From assembly GCA_900552155.1 (NCBI GenBank), contig URYU01000118.1, forward strand, positions 1 to 5,513: DNA of 5,513 nt. The letters are read 5' to 3'. The position numbers and the translations under genes were made by a program. The stretch is from an uncultured Collinsella sp. GTDB taxonomy: Bacteria; Actinomycetota; Coriobacteriia; Coriobacteriales; Coriobacteriaceae. The notes under the pieces are model-generated. The model searched no databases. It was given only the letters and a program-made list of their open reading frames with translations, and had not been told where the DNA came from. The first letter of the stretch is position 1, and each line of letters opens with the position of its first letter. Shown here one piece after another: positions 1 through 5,513 of the stretch.

Positions 1-230
1 TTGGGCTTCACGGCTCCAAGGTTTCAGTCGATGGTGAGTTGCTGGATGTCCTGAGACCCGAGCTTTCCCTCGCGAGCGCCGGCAAGGGGAATCGATACGG
101 TCATCCGTCGGATGCCTGCATCGATGCCGTTCAGGAAGCGGGCGGTGCGTTCGCATGCACCATCGAACACGGTGATATCACCATCAGCCCGACCGCAAAG
201 GGCTTTGCGATGCGATGCCAGCGACCGTGA
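1..230 (+). CDS. comEC: ComEC/Rec2 family DNA-uptake protein, C-terminal end (5' truncated)
   Basis: Only the last 75 residues are present; the first complete codon is at base 3 and the TGA stop is at 228-230. ComEC is the inner-membrane channel that carries single-stranded DNA into the cell in natural competence, and many members end in a metallo-beta-lactamase-like domain. The visible part matches the end of that domain: an LHGSK segment (residues 2-6 of the fragment; the family usually has HHGS), then LRPELSLASAGKGNRYGHPS, where NRYGHP is characteristic, then the EHGDITIS segment corresponding to the 'T-E/D-x-G-x-I-x-V' strand. The location just upstream of holA is the usual one for comEC. 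The channel domain lies outside the window, so a shorter stand-alone MBL-fold hydrolase cannot be excluded. No terminator is visible after the stop. Confidence 0.85.
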   Translation, partial: GLHGSKVSVDGELLDVLRPELSLASAGKGNRYGHPSDACIDAVQEAGGAFACTIEHGDITISPTAKGFAMRCQRP

Positions 231-262
231 CGACGTCGATGGCGTGTGGTGGGCCCCTGGGC

Positions 263-268
263 TAGAAT
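263..268 (+). promoter_or_regulatory. Possible -10 box for holA (TAGAAT)
   Basis: TAGAAT fits the actinobacterial TANNNT -10 pattern with one mismatch to TATAAT. It would start transcription near base 275 and leave a leader of about 34 bases containing the holA SD. No recognisable -35 box lies 16-18 bases upstream and there is no TGN extension, so this is a weak call; holA could instead be read through from comEC. Confidence 0.35.
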
Positions 269-294
269 GGCACGGAACGAATACGAAGGCCTGC

Positions 295-304
295 GGGAGG
301 GGAG
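295..304 (+). promoter_or_regulatory. Shine-Dalgarno of holA (GGGAGGGGAG)
   Basis: The purine-rich run contains GGAGG at 296-300, 8 bases before the ATG at 309. It fixes the holA start at 309 rather than at the in-frame GTG at 246. Confidence 0.8.
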
Positions 305-308
305 CGTA

Positions 309-1271
309 ATGTCCGAAACCGGTCTGCTGCCGGCATATCTGATCGTCGGTACCGACGGCGTCAAGCGCGATCACGCCGTCTCGCGTATGAAGGCGCGTCT
401 GGAAAAGTCGGGAATGGTCGAGTTCAACCTCGACGAGCGCGACATGACCAAGGACCCCGATATCGAGTCCATTATCGGATCGCTTAACACCTTTCCGATG
501 GGCAGCGAGTTTCGCTTGGTAATCCTTGATGGCTGCTCAAAGCTCGCTAAGGCGGTCTCGGAGCCGCTTGTCGACTATCTGGCGAGTCCCAGCCCCACGA
601 CGGTCTGCCTCATCATCGCCGACTCGCTTGCCAAGAACACGCGCCTGTATAAGGCGATCGCCAAAATCGACAAGAAGGCCGTGATCGATTGCTCCGGCAC
701 CAAGCGCTGGGAGTTACCGCGCCGCGTGCAACAGATGGCGACGCAGCACGGCAAGTCGATCTCGACGGCGGCCGCCGAGGAGCTCGTCTCGCGTTCGGGT
801 GAAAACACTCGCATGCTCGATAACGACTTGGCTAAGCTTGCCCAGATGGTCGAGGCGCCCCAGATTGAGCTTGCCGACGTTGAGCGCTGGATTGTACGTA
901 CGGCCGAGGTTCAACCCTGGGACTTTCTCAATGCGGTCTCGGCCCGTGACATGCGCCGTTCGCTCGAGCTCTTCAATCTAATGCCCGCCAAGAGCTACGT
1001 GTGGACGTACACATTGCTGTGCGGCCGCATTCGCGAGCTTATCGTTGCCAAGGCGCTCGATGCGCGCGGACAGGGTCGTGAGCTGGCCGCAACGCTCAAA
1101 CTCCAGTCCTGGCAGGTCAAGAATCACCTGACCTGGGCACGTCGCTTTTCGATGGCAGAGCGCGTCGCAGCGCTCGAGGGTGCCGTTGATGTGGAGCTCG
1201 CGCTCAAGGGTTCGGCCGATTCTCAGACCGCGCTTATGCTCTGGATTACGAACATCTTGAGAAAATCGTGA
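309..1271 (+). CDS. holA: DNA polymerase III subunit delta
   Basis: Encodes a 320-residue protein, close to the usual length of about 330. Delta is the subunit of the clamp loader (with delta' and tau/gamma) that opens the beta sliding clamp for loading on primed DNA; it acts in the cytoplasm at the replication fork. Family features visible are the N-terminal AYLIVGTDGVKRDHAV strand-helix (residues 9-24, at the place of a degenerate P-loop), LNTFPMGSEFRLVIL (59-73, matching the family 'PFFGxxRLVVV' segment), the following YLASPSPTTVCLIIA strand, a GENTRMLDNDLAKLA segment (family 'G.DLR.L..EL.KL'), and PWDFLNAV (203-210) opening the helical C-terminal collar domain that ends in an ALKGSAD segment. 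The ATG at 309 has a strong SD; the GTG 63 bases earlier would add a non-homologous extension. No obvious terminator follows; the rpsT promoter begins within about 50 bases. The product call is firm although delta subunits diverge strongly. Confidence 0.93.
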   Translation: MSETGLLPAYLIVGTDGVKRDHAVSRMKARLEKSGMVEFNLDERDMTKDPDIESIIGSLNTFPMGSEFRLVILDGCSKLAKAVSEPLVDYLASPSPTTVCLIIADSLAKNTRLYKAIAKIDKKAVIDCSGTKRWELPRRVQQMATQHGKSISTAAAEELVSRSGENTRMLDNDLAKLAQMVEAPQIELADVERWIVRTAEVQPWDFLNAVSARDMRRSLELFNLMPAKSYVWTYTLLCGRIRELIVAKALDARGQGRELAATLKLQSWQVKNHLTWARRFSMAERVAALEGAVDVELALKGSADSQTALMLWITNILRKS

Positions 1272-1320
1272 TGATACCTGCCTATTTGACAAATTCGTTC
1301 TATCCCTTTGAGGGGGAGCG

Positions 1321-1329
1321 TGCTATAGT
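1321..1329 (+). promoter_or_regulatory. Extended -10 promoter of rpsT (TGC-TATAGT)
   Basis: TATAGT at 1324-1329 is preceded by TG at 1321-1322 in the extended -10 arrangement. Transcription would begin near 1336, giving a leader of about 69 bases before the GTG start. No good -35 hexamer stands 16-18 bases upstream (1301-1306 reads TATCCC). A perfect TTGACA occurs at 1286-1291, but 32 bases from the -10 box, too far for a standard sigma-70-type pairing. Confidence 0.7.
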
Positions 1330-1336
1330 AGGCGCT

Positions 1337-1377
1337 TGCATGACCTCACCGTGTCTCAGAGGTGTCATACATTTTTT
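1337..1377 (+). promoter_or_regulatory. Imperfect hairpin followed by T6 in the rpsT leader
   Basis: Bases 1337-1347 can pair with 1359-1371 (TGCATGAC against GTCATACA with one C/A mismatch, and CTC against GAG, with a 2-base bulge), leaving an 11-base loop. Six T residues (1372-1377) follow at once. It would sit at the very 5' end of the predicted transcript. The shape resembles a weak attenuator or a protein-binding leader. S20 synthesis is known to be autoregulated in E. coli, so a regulatory role is possible, but this is inferred from base pairing seen by eye. Confidence 0.35.
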
Positions 1378-1379
1378 GC

Positions 1380-1401
1380 AAGGAACTCGAAAGGAACTCC
1401 A
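1380..1401 (+). repeat. Tandem 11-base repeat carrying two SD-like motifs before rpsT
   Basis: Two adjacent 11-base units, 1380-1390 and 1391-1401, share AAGGAACTC at their starts and differ at one position (G/C at the tenth base). Each contains AAGGA. Only the second (1391-1395) is suitably placed, 9 bases before the GTG start, and is the likely ribosome binding site; the first is about 20 bases away. Confidence 0.7.
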
Positions 1402-1404
1402 GAA

Positions 1405-1671
1405 GTGGCAAACATCAAGTCTCAGAAGAAGCGTATCCGCACCAATGAGGCAGCTCGCATGCGTAACAAGGCTGTCAAGTCCGAGCTCAAGACGCTGACC
1501 AAGCACGTCCAGTCCGCCGTCGCCGAGGGCGACGCCGAGAAGGCCCAGGCTGCCCTCAAGACCGTCACCAAGCGTCTCGACATGGCTGCCGCTAAGCATG
1601 TCATCCACAAGAACCAGGCTTCTAACCGCAAGTCCGGTCTTGCCAAGCTCGTGAACAGCATCAACGCTTAA
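1405..1671 (+). CDS. rpsT: 30S ribosomal protein S20
   Basis: Encodes an 88-residue, lysine/arginine-rich helical protein, the normal length for S20. S20 is a primary 16S rRNA-binding protein of the small subunit body. The family signature is clear: [20 protein letters not shown] at the N-terminus (residues 2-21), then KAVKSELKT, a [13 protein letters not shown] middle helix, and [19 protein letters not shown] near the end. The start is a GTG at 1405, placed by homology (S20 begins Met-Ala-Asn-Ile-Lys) and by the AAGGA 9 bases upstream; a non-ATG start is also known for E. coli rpsT (UUG), where it takes part in autoregulation. The gene has its own promoter and a strong terminator, so it is probably a single-gene transcript. 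Confidence 0.98.
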   Translation: MANIKSQKKRIRTNEAARMRNKAVKSELKTLTKHVQSAVAEGDAEKAQAALKTVTKRLDMAAAKHVIHKNQASNRKSGLAKLVNSINA

Positions 1672-1705
1672 GTTGTAAATTTCACACCACACAGATTACG
1701 CGCAT

Positions 1706-1742
1706 AAATGGAGCCTGTTTTATGGAACAGGCTCCATTTTTT
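1706..1742 (+). terminator. Rho-independent terminator of rpsT
   Basis: A perfect 14-bp stem pairs 1706-1719 with 1726-1739 around a 6-base loop (TTATGG) and runs into six T residues (1737-1742). It lies 34 bases after the rpsT stop. It should separate rpsT from lepA and means lepA needs its own promoter. Confidence 0.95.
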
Positions 1743-1754
1743 GTACCGCTCGGG

Positions 1755-1760
1755 TAAGAT
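1755..1760 (+). promoter_or_regulatory. Probable -10 box for a leaderless lepA mRNA (TAAGAT)
   Basis: TAAGAT fits the TANNNT pattern and ends 7 bases before the lepA ATG, so transcription would start at or next to the A of the start codon. No SD-like sequence lies before the ATG, which agrees with leaderless initiation. The -35 zone would fall in the second arm of the rpsT terminator (about 1732-1737, CTCCAT), with no consensus. Confidence 0.55.
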
Positions 1761-1767
1761 AGTCCGC

Positions 1768-3579
1768 ATGAATACTTCAATTGACATTTCCCACATCCGT
1801 AACTTCTCGATCGTTGCGCATATCGACCATGGCAAGTCCACGATCAGTGACCGCATCCTCGAGCTCACCCATACCGTCGATGAGCGCGACATGGAGTCGC
1901 AGCTGCTCGACACCATGGACATCGAGCGCGAGCGCGGCATCACGATCAAGTCCAATGCCGTCCGCGTGTCCTATGACGCCGACGACGGCGAGACGTATCA
2001 GTTCAACCTGATCGATACGCCGGGCCACGTGGACTTCACCTACGAGGTCTCGCGTTCGCTTGCCGCTTGCGAGGGTGCGGTGCTCGTCGTGGACGCCACT
2101 CAGGGCGTCGAGGCACAGACCGTTTCCAACGCGACGCTCGCCATGAACGCCAACTTGGACATTGTTCCGGCCATCAACAAGATCGACCTTCCCTCGGCGC
2201 ACCCCGACGAGGTTAAGACCGAGATCGAAGACGATCTAGCCATTCCCGCCGACGATGCCGTGTGCGTGTCGGGCAAGACCGGCGAGGGCATCCACGATCT
2301 GCTGGAGTCTATTGTCTTTTTGATCTCGCCGCCCAAGGGCGATGCAAACGCGCCGCTCAAAGCGCTCATCCTGGACTCGTATTTCGATGAGTACCGCGGC
2401 GTCGTTGCCACGGTCCGTGTCTTTGACGGCTCCATCAAGAAGGGCGATACCCTGCGCATGATGCAGGCAAAGGGCGACTTTTTGGTCGATGGCGTGGGAG
2501 TCAAGCGTCCCGCCGAGACCCCGGTCGATGCGCTGACGGTCGGCGAGGTGGGCTACGTGGTCACGGGTCTGAAGGACCCCGAGGCCGTTCGCGTGGGCGA
2601 TACCCTTACGTGGGCGTCGAACCCCTGCCCCGAGCCGCTTTCCGGTTACCGCGAGGCCAAGCCCATGGTCTATACGGGCCTGTTCCCGATCGATAACAAG
2701 GACTACGAGAACCTGCGTGACGCTCTCGATAAGCTCCACGTTAACGACCCCTCGTTGGTGTGGGAGCCCGAGACGTCCGTGGCGCTCGGCTTTGGCTTCC
2801 GCGTGGGCTTCCTGGGTCTGCTGCACATGGAAGTCGTCAAGGAACGCCTGGAGCGCGAGTTCAACCTGGACCTCATTGCCACGAGTCCCTCGGTCGACTA
2901 TCACGTCTACAAGACCGACGGCGAAATGATCGATGTCCGCAGCCCGCAGGACCTTCCCGAGGCCACGCGCATCGAGCGTATCGAGGAACCCTACCTCAAG
3001 GCAAAGATCATCTGCCCACCTGAGTACACGGGCGCCGTCATGCAGCTCGCCATCGAGCACCGCGGCGTTACGACCGACATGATCCACCTGACGAGCAAAT
3101 CGGTCGAGATGCGCTTCGATATGCCGCTTGCCGAGCTCATCTTGGACTTCTTTGACCAGCTCAAGAGCCGCACTAAGGGCTATGCCTCGCTCGACTACGA
3201 GTTCAACGAGTATCGTCCTTCCGAGCTCGTGAAGCTCGATATCTTGCTTTCTGGCGACGAGGTGGATGCGCTGTCGTTTATCGTGCACAAGGACAAGGCC
3301 TATGGCCTGGCCCGCGGTCTGTGCGACAAGCTCAAGGAGATTATTCCGCGCCAGCTGTTCGAGGTGCCCATCCAGGGTGCTATCGGCAACAAGATCATTG
3401 CCCGCTCCACCGTCAAGGCACGTCGCAAGGACGTGCTTGCCAAGTGCTACGGCGGCGATATCTCGCGCAAGCGCAAACTGCTCGAGAAGCAGAAAGAGGG
3501 CAAGAAGCGCATGAAGGCCATCGGCTCGGTCGAGGTCCCGCAGGAGGCGTTTATGGCTATCCTCAAGGTGGACGAGTAG
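1768..3579 (+). CDS. lepA: Elongation factor 4 (LepA), ribosome-associated GTPase
   Basis: Encodes 603 residues, typical for LepA/EF4, a translational GTPase related to EF-G that binds the ribosome and has been linked to back-translocation and to 30S biogenesis. The GTPase motifs are complete: G1 AHIDHGKST (17-25), switch region with RERGITIKS (54-62), G3 DTPGH (83-87), G4 NKID (137-140) and G5 SGKTG (168-172). Domain II and the EF-G-like domains III and V follow, with [21 protein letters not shown] as a clear landmark in the middle. The LepA-specific C-terminal domain ends the protein ([20 protein letters not shown], then [10 protein letters not shown] and a VPQEAF segment). The ATG at 1768 is chosen because the only earlier in-frame ATG (1708) lies inside the terminator hairpin. 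It has no SD but a -10 box 7 bases upstream. The stop is TAG, and dusB starts 4 bases later, so the two are probably cotranscribed. Confidence 0.98.
   Translation: MNTSIDISHIRNFSIVAHIDHGKSTISDRILELTHTVDERDMESQLLDTMDIERERGITIKSNAVRVSYDADDGETYQFNLIDTPGHVDFTYEVSRSLAACEGAVLVVDATQGVEAQTVSNATLAMNANLDIVPAINKIDLPSAHPDEVKTEIEDDLAIPADDAVCVSGKTGEGIHDLLESIVFLISPPKGDANAPLKALILDSYFDEYRGVVATVRVFDGSIKKGDTLRMMQAKGDFLVDGVGVKRPAETPVDALTVGEVGYVVTGLKDPEAVRVGDTLTWASNPCPEPLSGYREAKPMVYTGLFPIDNKDYENLRDALDKLHVNDPSLVWEPETSVALGFGFRVGFLGLLHMEVVKERLEREFNLDLIATSPSVDYHVYKTDGEMIDVRSPQDLPEATRIERIEEPYLKAKIICPPEYTGAVMQLAIEHRGVTTDMIHLTSKSVEMRFDMPLAELILDFFDQLKSRTKGYASLDYEFNEYRPSELVKLDILLSGDEVDALSFIVHKDKAYGLARGLCDKLKEIIPRQLFEVPIQGAIGNKIIARSTVKARRKDVLAKCYGGDISRKRKLLEKQKEGKKRMKAIGSVEVPQEAFMAILKVDE
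3565..3571 (+). promoter_or_regulatory. SD-like site of dusB inside the end of lepA (AAGGTGG)
   Basis: AAGGTGG matches most of the anti-SD and lies within the last codons of lepA, 12 bases before the dusB ATG at 3584. The spacing is a little long, so translation may also depend on ribosomes terminating at the lepA TAG. Confidence 0.5.
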
Positions 3580-3583
3580 ATCT

Positions 3584-4627
3584 ATGGCGCTTTCCGAATA
3601 TAGTCGGCGGCTGCTGGGCGCCTATGCCGAGCAGCCGTTCCTTATGGCTCCCATGGCGGGCGTGACCGACCCTGCCTACCGCGTCATGTGCCGCCGCCGC
3701 GGTGCCAACCTTGCCTACAGCGAGATGGTGAGCGTGGCGGGCCTTGCCTATGCCAGCAACAAGACCTGGCGACTGGTGCTTCCTGCCGACGAGGAACAGC
3801 AGATTTGCGTGCAGCTCTTTGGCTCCAAGCCCGATCAGTTTGCGAGTGCCGTCGCCGCTGTCGAGGAGCGTGTGGGTGATCGCCTGTCGCTCATCGATAT
3901 CAATATGGCATGCCCCGCCCGCAAGGTCGTCACCAAGGGCGAGGGCTCGGCGCTTATGCGCACTCCCGATCTGGCCGAGCAGATCGTCGAGGCGGCGGTG
4001 GGCGCGGCGCATGTGCCCGTGACCGTAAAAATCCGTAAGGGCTATTACGCCGAAGACCGCAACGCCGCGACGTTTGCCCAGATGCTTGAGGGAGCAGGGG
4101 CCGCCGCGGTGGCGGTACATGGTCGCTGCGCCACGCAGCTCTATACGGGCCAGGCCGATTGGTCGGTCGTCGATGAGGTGGCCGACGCCGTCGAGATTCC
4201 CGTTATCGGTTCGGGCGATGTGTTCTCGGCAGAGGACGCTGCTGAGCATCTGCAAAGCTCGGGTGCCAGCGCGGTGTTTATCGCGCGCGGCATCTACGGC
4301 AATCCATGGGTGTTCGGCGATGCCCGAGCCCTTGCACTCGATGGCACGCCGGTTCCTTCTCGCTCCTCGGTTGAGCGCCTGGATGCCCTGCGCGAGCACC
4401 TGACGCTCACGCACGAGCTGTTGCCGCTCATGTCGCGTGCCCGCACGTACGCAAGCTGGTATCTAAAGGGCATGCCCCATGCTGCCGCCTGGCGCGCTCA
4501 GGTGGTGCGTTGCTCCACATACGAGGAGTTCATGGCACTGGTCGATGATATCGAGCACGATGTGGTGGCCTGTGAGGCCGCACTTGCCGCCGGCGAGTCG
4601 GTGCCCGCTCATCCGTTGGAGGCCTAA
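3584..4627 (+). CDS. dusB: tRNA-dihydrouridine synthase, DusB/NifR3 type
   Basis: Encodes 347 residues. Dus enzymes are FMN-dependent and use NADPH to reduce specific uridines in tRNA to dihydrouridine. The TIM-barrel landmarks are in order: FMN-binding MAPMAGVTD (21-29), VQLFGS (76-81), DINMACPARKV (105-115) with the proton-donating Cys110, GSALM (121-125), VKIRKGY (148-154), VHGR (178-181) with the LYTGQADW segment, IGSGDV (208-213) and ARGIYGNPW (234-242) at the phosphate-binding end. The C-terminal helical domain has ARTYASWYLKG, where many relatives have RKH before the WYLKG; the His is not seen here. The order NMxCPxxKV and ARGIxGNPW favours the bacterial DusB/NifR3 subgroup; subgroup assignment is less sure than the family. 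It starts 4 bases after lepA, and hemW follows 2 bases after its TAA, indicating an operon. Confidence 0.95.
   Translation: MALSEYSRRLLGAYAEQPFLMAPMAGVTDPAYRVMCRRRGANLAYSEMVSVAGLAYASNKTWRLVLPADEEQQICVQLFGSKPDQFASAVAAVEERVGDRLSLIDINMACPARKVVTKGEGSALMRTPDLAEQIVEAAVGAAHVPVTVKIRKGYYAEDRNAATFAQMLEGAGAAAVAVHGRCATQLYTGQADWSVVDEVADAVEIPVIGSGDVFSAEDAAEHLQSSGASAVFIARGIYGNPWVFGDARALALDGTPVPSRSSVERLDALREHLTLTHELLPLMSRARTYASWYLKGMPHAAAWRAQVVRCSTYEEFMALVDDIEHDVVACEAALAAGESVPAHPLEA
4618..4622 (+). promoter_or_regulatory. Shine-Dalgarno of hemW (GGAGG)
   Basis: GGAGG lies in the last codons of dusB, 7 bases before the GTG at 4630. Its quality and spacing decide the non-ATG start and suggest translational coupling with dusB. 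Confidence 0.8.
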
Positions 4628-4629
4628 CG

Positions 4630-5513
4630 GTGGTCGTTACCGCGCTGTACGTGCATGTGCCGTTTTGCGCCCAAAAATGCCGGTACTGTGACTTTGACTC
4701 ACGCAGTTTTGCTCCGTGCAACATGAGCGTTGCGCTCGATACCTATTTTGAGCAGTTGTATGCGCGCCTCGATGCTTTTGGCGACGCAGGCGCGCTTGCA
4801 CAGATCCGCACCGTCTATGTTGGCGGCGGCACGCCGTCGCTGGCGGGGGAGCGTTTGGTAGAATTTGCCCGGCGTATCTCTGCGTGGTGCAAGCCTGTTG
4901 AGTTTACCTGCGAGGCCAATCCCGAATCGCTGACCGCAGAGCTTGCCACTGCGCTTGCCGGGGTGGGTGTCACGCGCGTCTCTCTGGGCGTGCAAACGCT
5001 CGATAACGCCGAACTTACCGCCATCGGCCGCATTCACGATGCCGATCCGGCGCTCTCCGCCATCACGACGGGCAAGGTCTCTGGTCTTTTCGTGTCGTGC
5101 GACCTGATGTGCGGCCTTCCCGGGCAGACCGACCTAAGCTGGCAGCGCACACTCGATGGCGTGTTGGCGGCGGCGCCGCATCATGTGTCGGTGTACCCGC
5201 TCACGCTCGAGGAGGGCACGCCGCTCTATCGCATGGCGTGTCGCGACGAGTCGCTCGAGCCCGACGAGGAGTTTCAGGCTGCATGCATGGATGCGGCGCG
5301 TGAGCGCCTGAGTGCGGCCGGCTAGCACCCGTATGAGGTGGCATGCTACGCGGGCGAGGGCCATGAGTGCGCCCACAACATTGCCTATTGGACCGGACAG
5401 GGCTATCTGGGTTTGGGCCGCTCTGCCGCCGGTATGCTCGACGCCGAGGATTTCGATCGCTTGGCCGGGCTGTTTCCCGACGTGCTTGCTCGCGGCGATG
5501 CGTATCGCGTGCG
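4630..5513 (+). pseudogene. hemW: Radical SAM heme chaperone HemW, interrupted by an in-frame TAG and cut by the window end
   Basis: HemW is a radical-SAM protein that binds heme and delivers it to target proteins; it is related to, and often misnamed as, coproporphyrinogen dehydrogenase HemN. From the GTG at 4630, the [4Fe-4S] motif is Cys13-x3-Cys17-x2-Cys20-Asp-Phe22; the Phe marks HemW, as HemN has Cys there. GGGTPS (65-70), EANPES (95-100), SLGVQ (118-122), DLMCGLPGQT (158-167) and a LTLEEGTPL segment (191-199) follow as in the family. The frame then meets TAG at 5323-5325 (codon 232), after LSAAG. Homologues have an aromatic residue here ('AAGY..YE'). Translation of the same frame past the stop continues the family: HPYEVACYAGEGHECAHNIAYW, read here in two parts (HPYEVACYAG, then EGHECAHNIAYW at 243-254), including the HNxxYW heme-binding motif (249-254), then GYLGLG. 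No other stop occurs to the window end. Truncated translation would give 231 residues with the radical-SAM core but no heme motif. A sequencing or assembly error is an equally live explanation. Confidence 0.85.

Noticed and set aside
246..308. Upstream GTG start extending holA by 21 residues
   Set aside because: It has no SD, would precede the candidate -10 box, and the added residues do not match delta subunits; the ATG at 309 has a strong SD.
1336..1404. TTG start extending S20 by 23 residues
   Set aside because: S20 begins with Met-Ala-Asn-Ile-Lys in the family; the extension coincides with the predicted leader and its SD repeats.
1708..1767. Upstream ATG start extending lepA by 20 residues
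   Set aside because: The ATG lies inside the perfect terminator stem of rpsT, and the LepA N-terminus matches the family when started at 1768.
2236..3288. Long open frame on the - strand (350 codons) opposite lepA
   Set aside because: It lies wholly within the well-supported lepA, has no family resemblance or SD, and is the usual antisense shadow of a GC-rich gene.
3563..4414. Long open frame on the - strand (283 codons) opposite dusB
   Set aside because: Same reason: dusB carries all family motifs on the + strand, and the antisense translation resembles nothing I recognise.
5323..5325. Genome-wide reassignment of TAG, or pyrrolysine insertion in hemW
   Set aside because: lepA ends in TAG at its expected C-terminus, directly before dusB, so TAG works as a stop here; pyrrolysine is not expected in HemW and no supporting gene is in the window.
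5300..5340. Frameshift as the cause of the hemW break
   Set aside because: HemW homology continues in the same frame on both sides of the stop, so a single substitution fits and an insertion or deletion does not.
1..5513. Mobile element, CRISPR array, tRNA/rRNA gene, toxin-antitoxin or defence system
   Set aside because: No inverted-repeat ends, transposase or phage motifs, spaced direct repeats, or tRNA-like folds were seen; coding genes and short regulatory gaps account for the whole window.

Overview
This is a 5.5 kb stretch of ordinary bacterial chromosome with all genes on the + strand. The order is end of comEC, holA (DNA polymerase III delta), rpsT (ribosomal protein S20), lepA (elongation factor 4), dusB (tRNA-dihydrouridine synthase) and hemW (heme chaperone, cut by the right edge). 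The comEC-holA-rpsT-lepA-hemW order is a familiar core cluster in Firmicutes and Actinobacteria. High GC, G/C-rich third codon positions, GTG starts, TANNNT-type -10 boxes and the protein sequences suggest a Coriobacteriia-like actinobacterium, perhaps close to Collinsella. That placement is inference by eye, not a database result.

Layout: 1-230 encodes the C-terminus of the ComEC/Rec2 DNA-uptake protein. A 78-base gap carries a possible -10 box and a clear Shine-Dalgarno (SD) for holA (309-1271). The 133 bases at 1272-1404 hold an extended -10 promoter and a structured 69-base leader with a tandemly repeated SD, feeding rpsT (GTG start, 1405-1671). A perfect 14-bp hairpin with a T tract (1706-1742) ends the rpsT transcript. 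Directly after it, a -10 box 7 bases before the ATG suggests a leaderless lepA mRNA (1768-3579). dusB (3584-4627) follows 4 bases after lepA, and hemW starts 2 bases after dusB, so lepA-dusB-hemW looks like one operon.

The genes share a broad housekeeping theme: replication-clamp loading (holA), ribosome structure and translation (rpsT, lepA), tRNA modification (dusB) and heme delivery (hemW). No mobile element, CRISPR array, rRNA, tRNA or defence system is visible, and I do not see a new biological system. The most notable observation is an in-frame amber codon (5323-5325) in hemW. It falls where the family has an aromatic residue and lies upstream of the HNxxYW heme-binding motif, while the frame stays open and homologous to the window end. 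The regulatory signals around rpsT and lepA are the next most interesting points.
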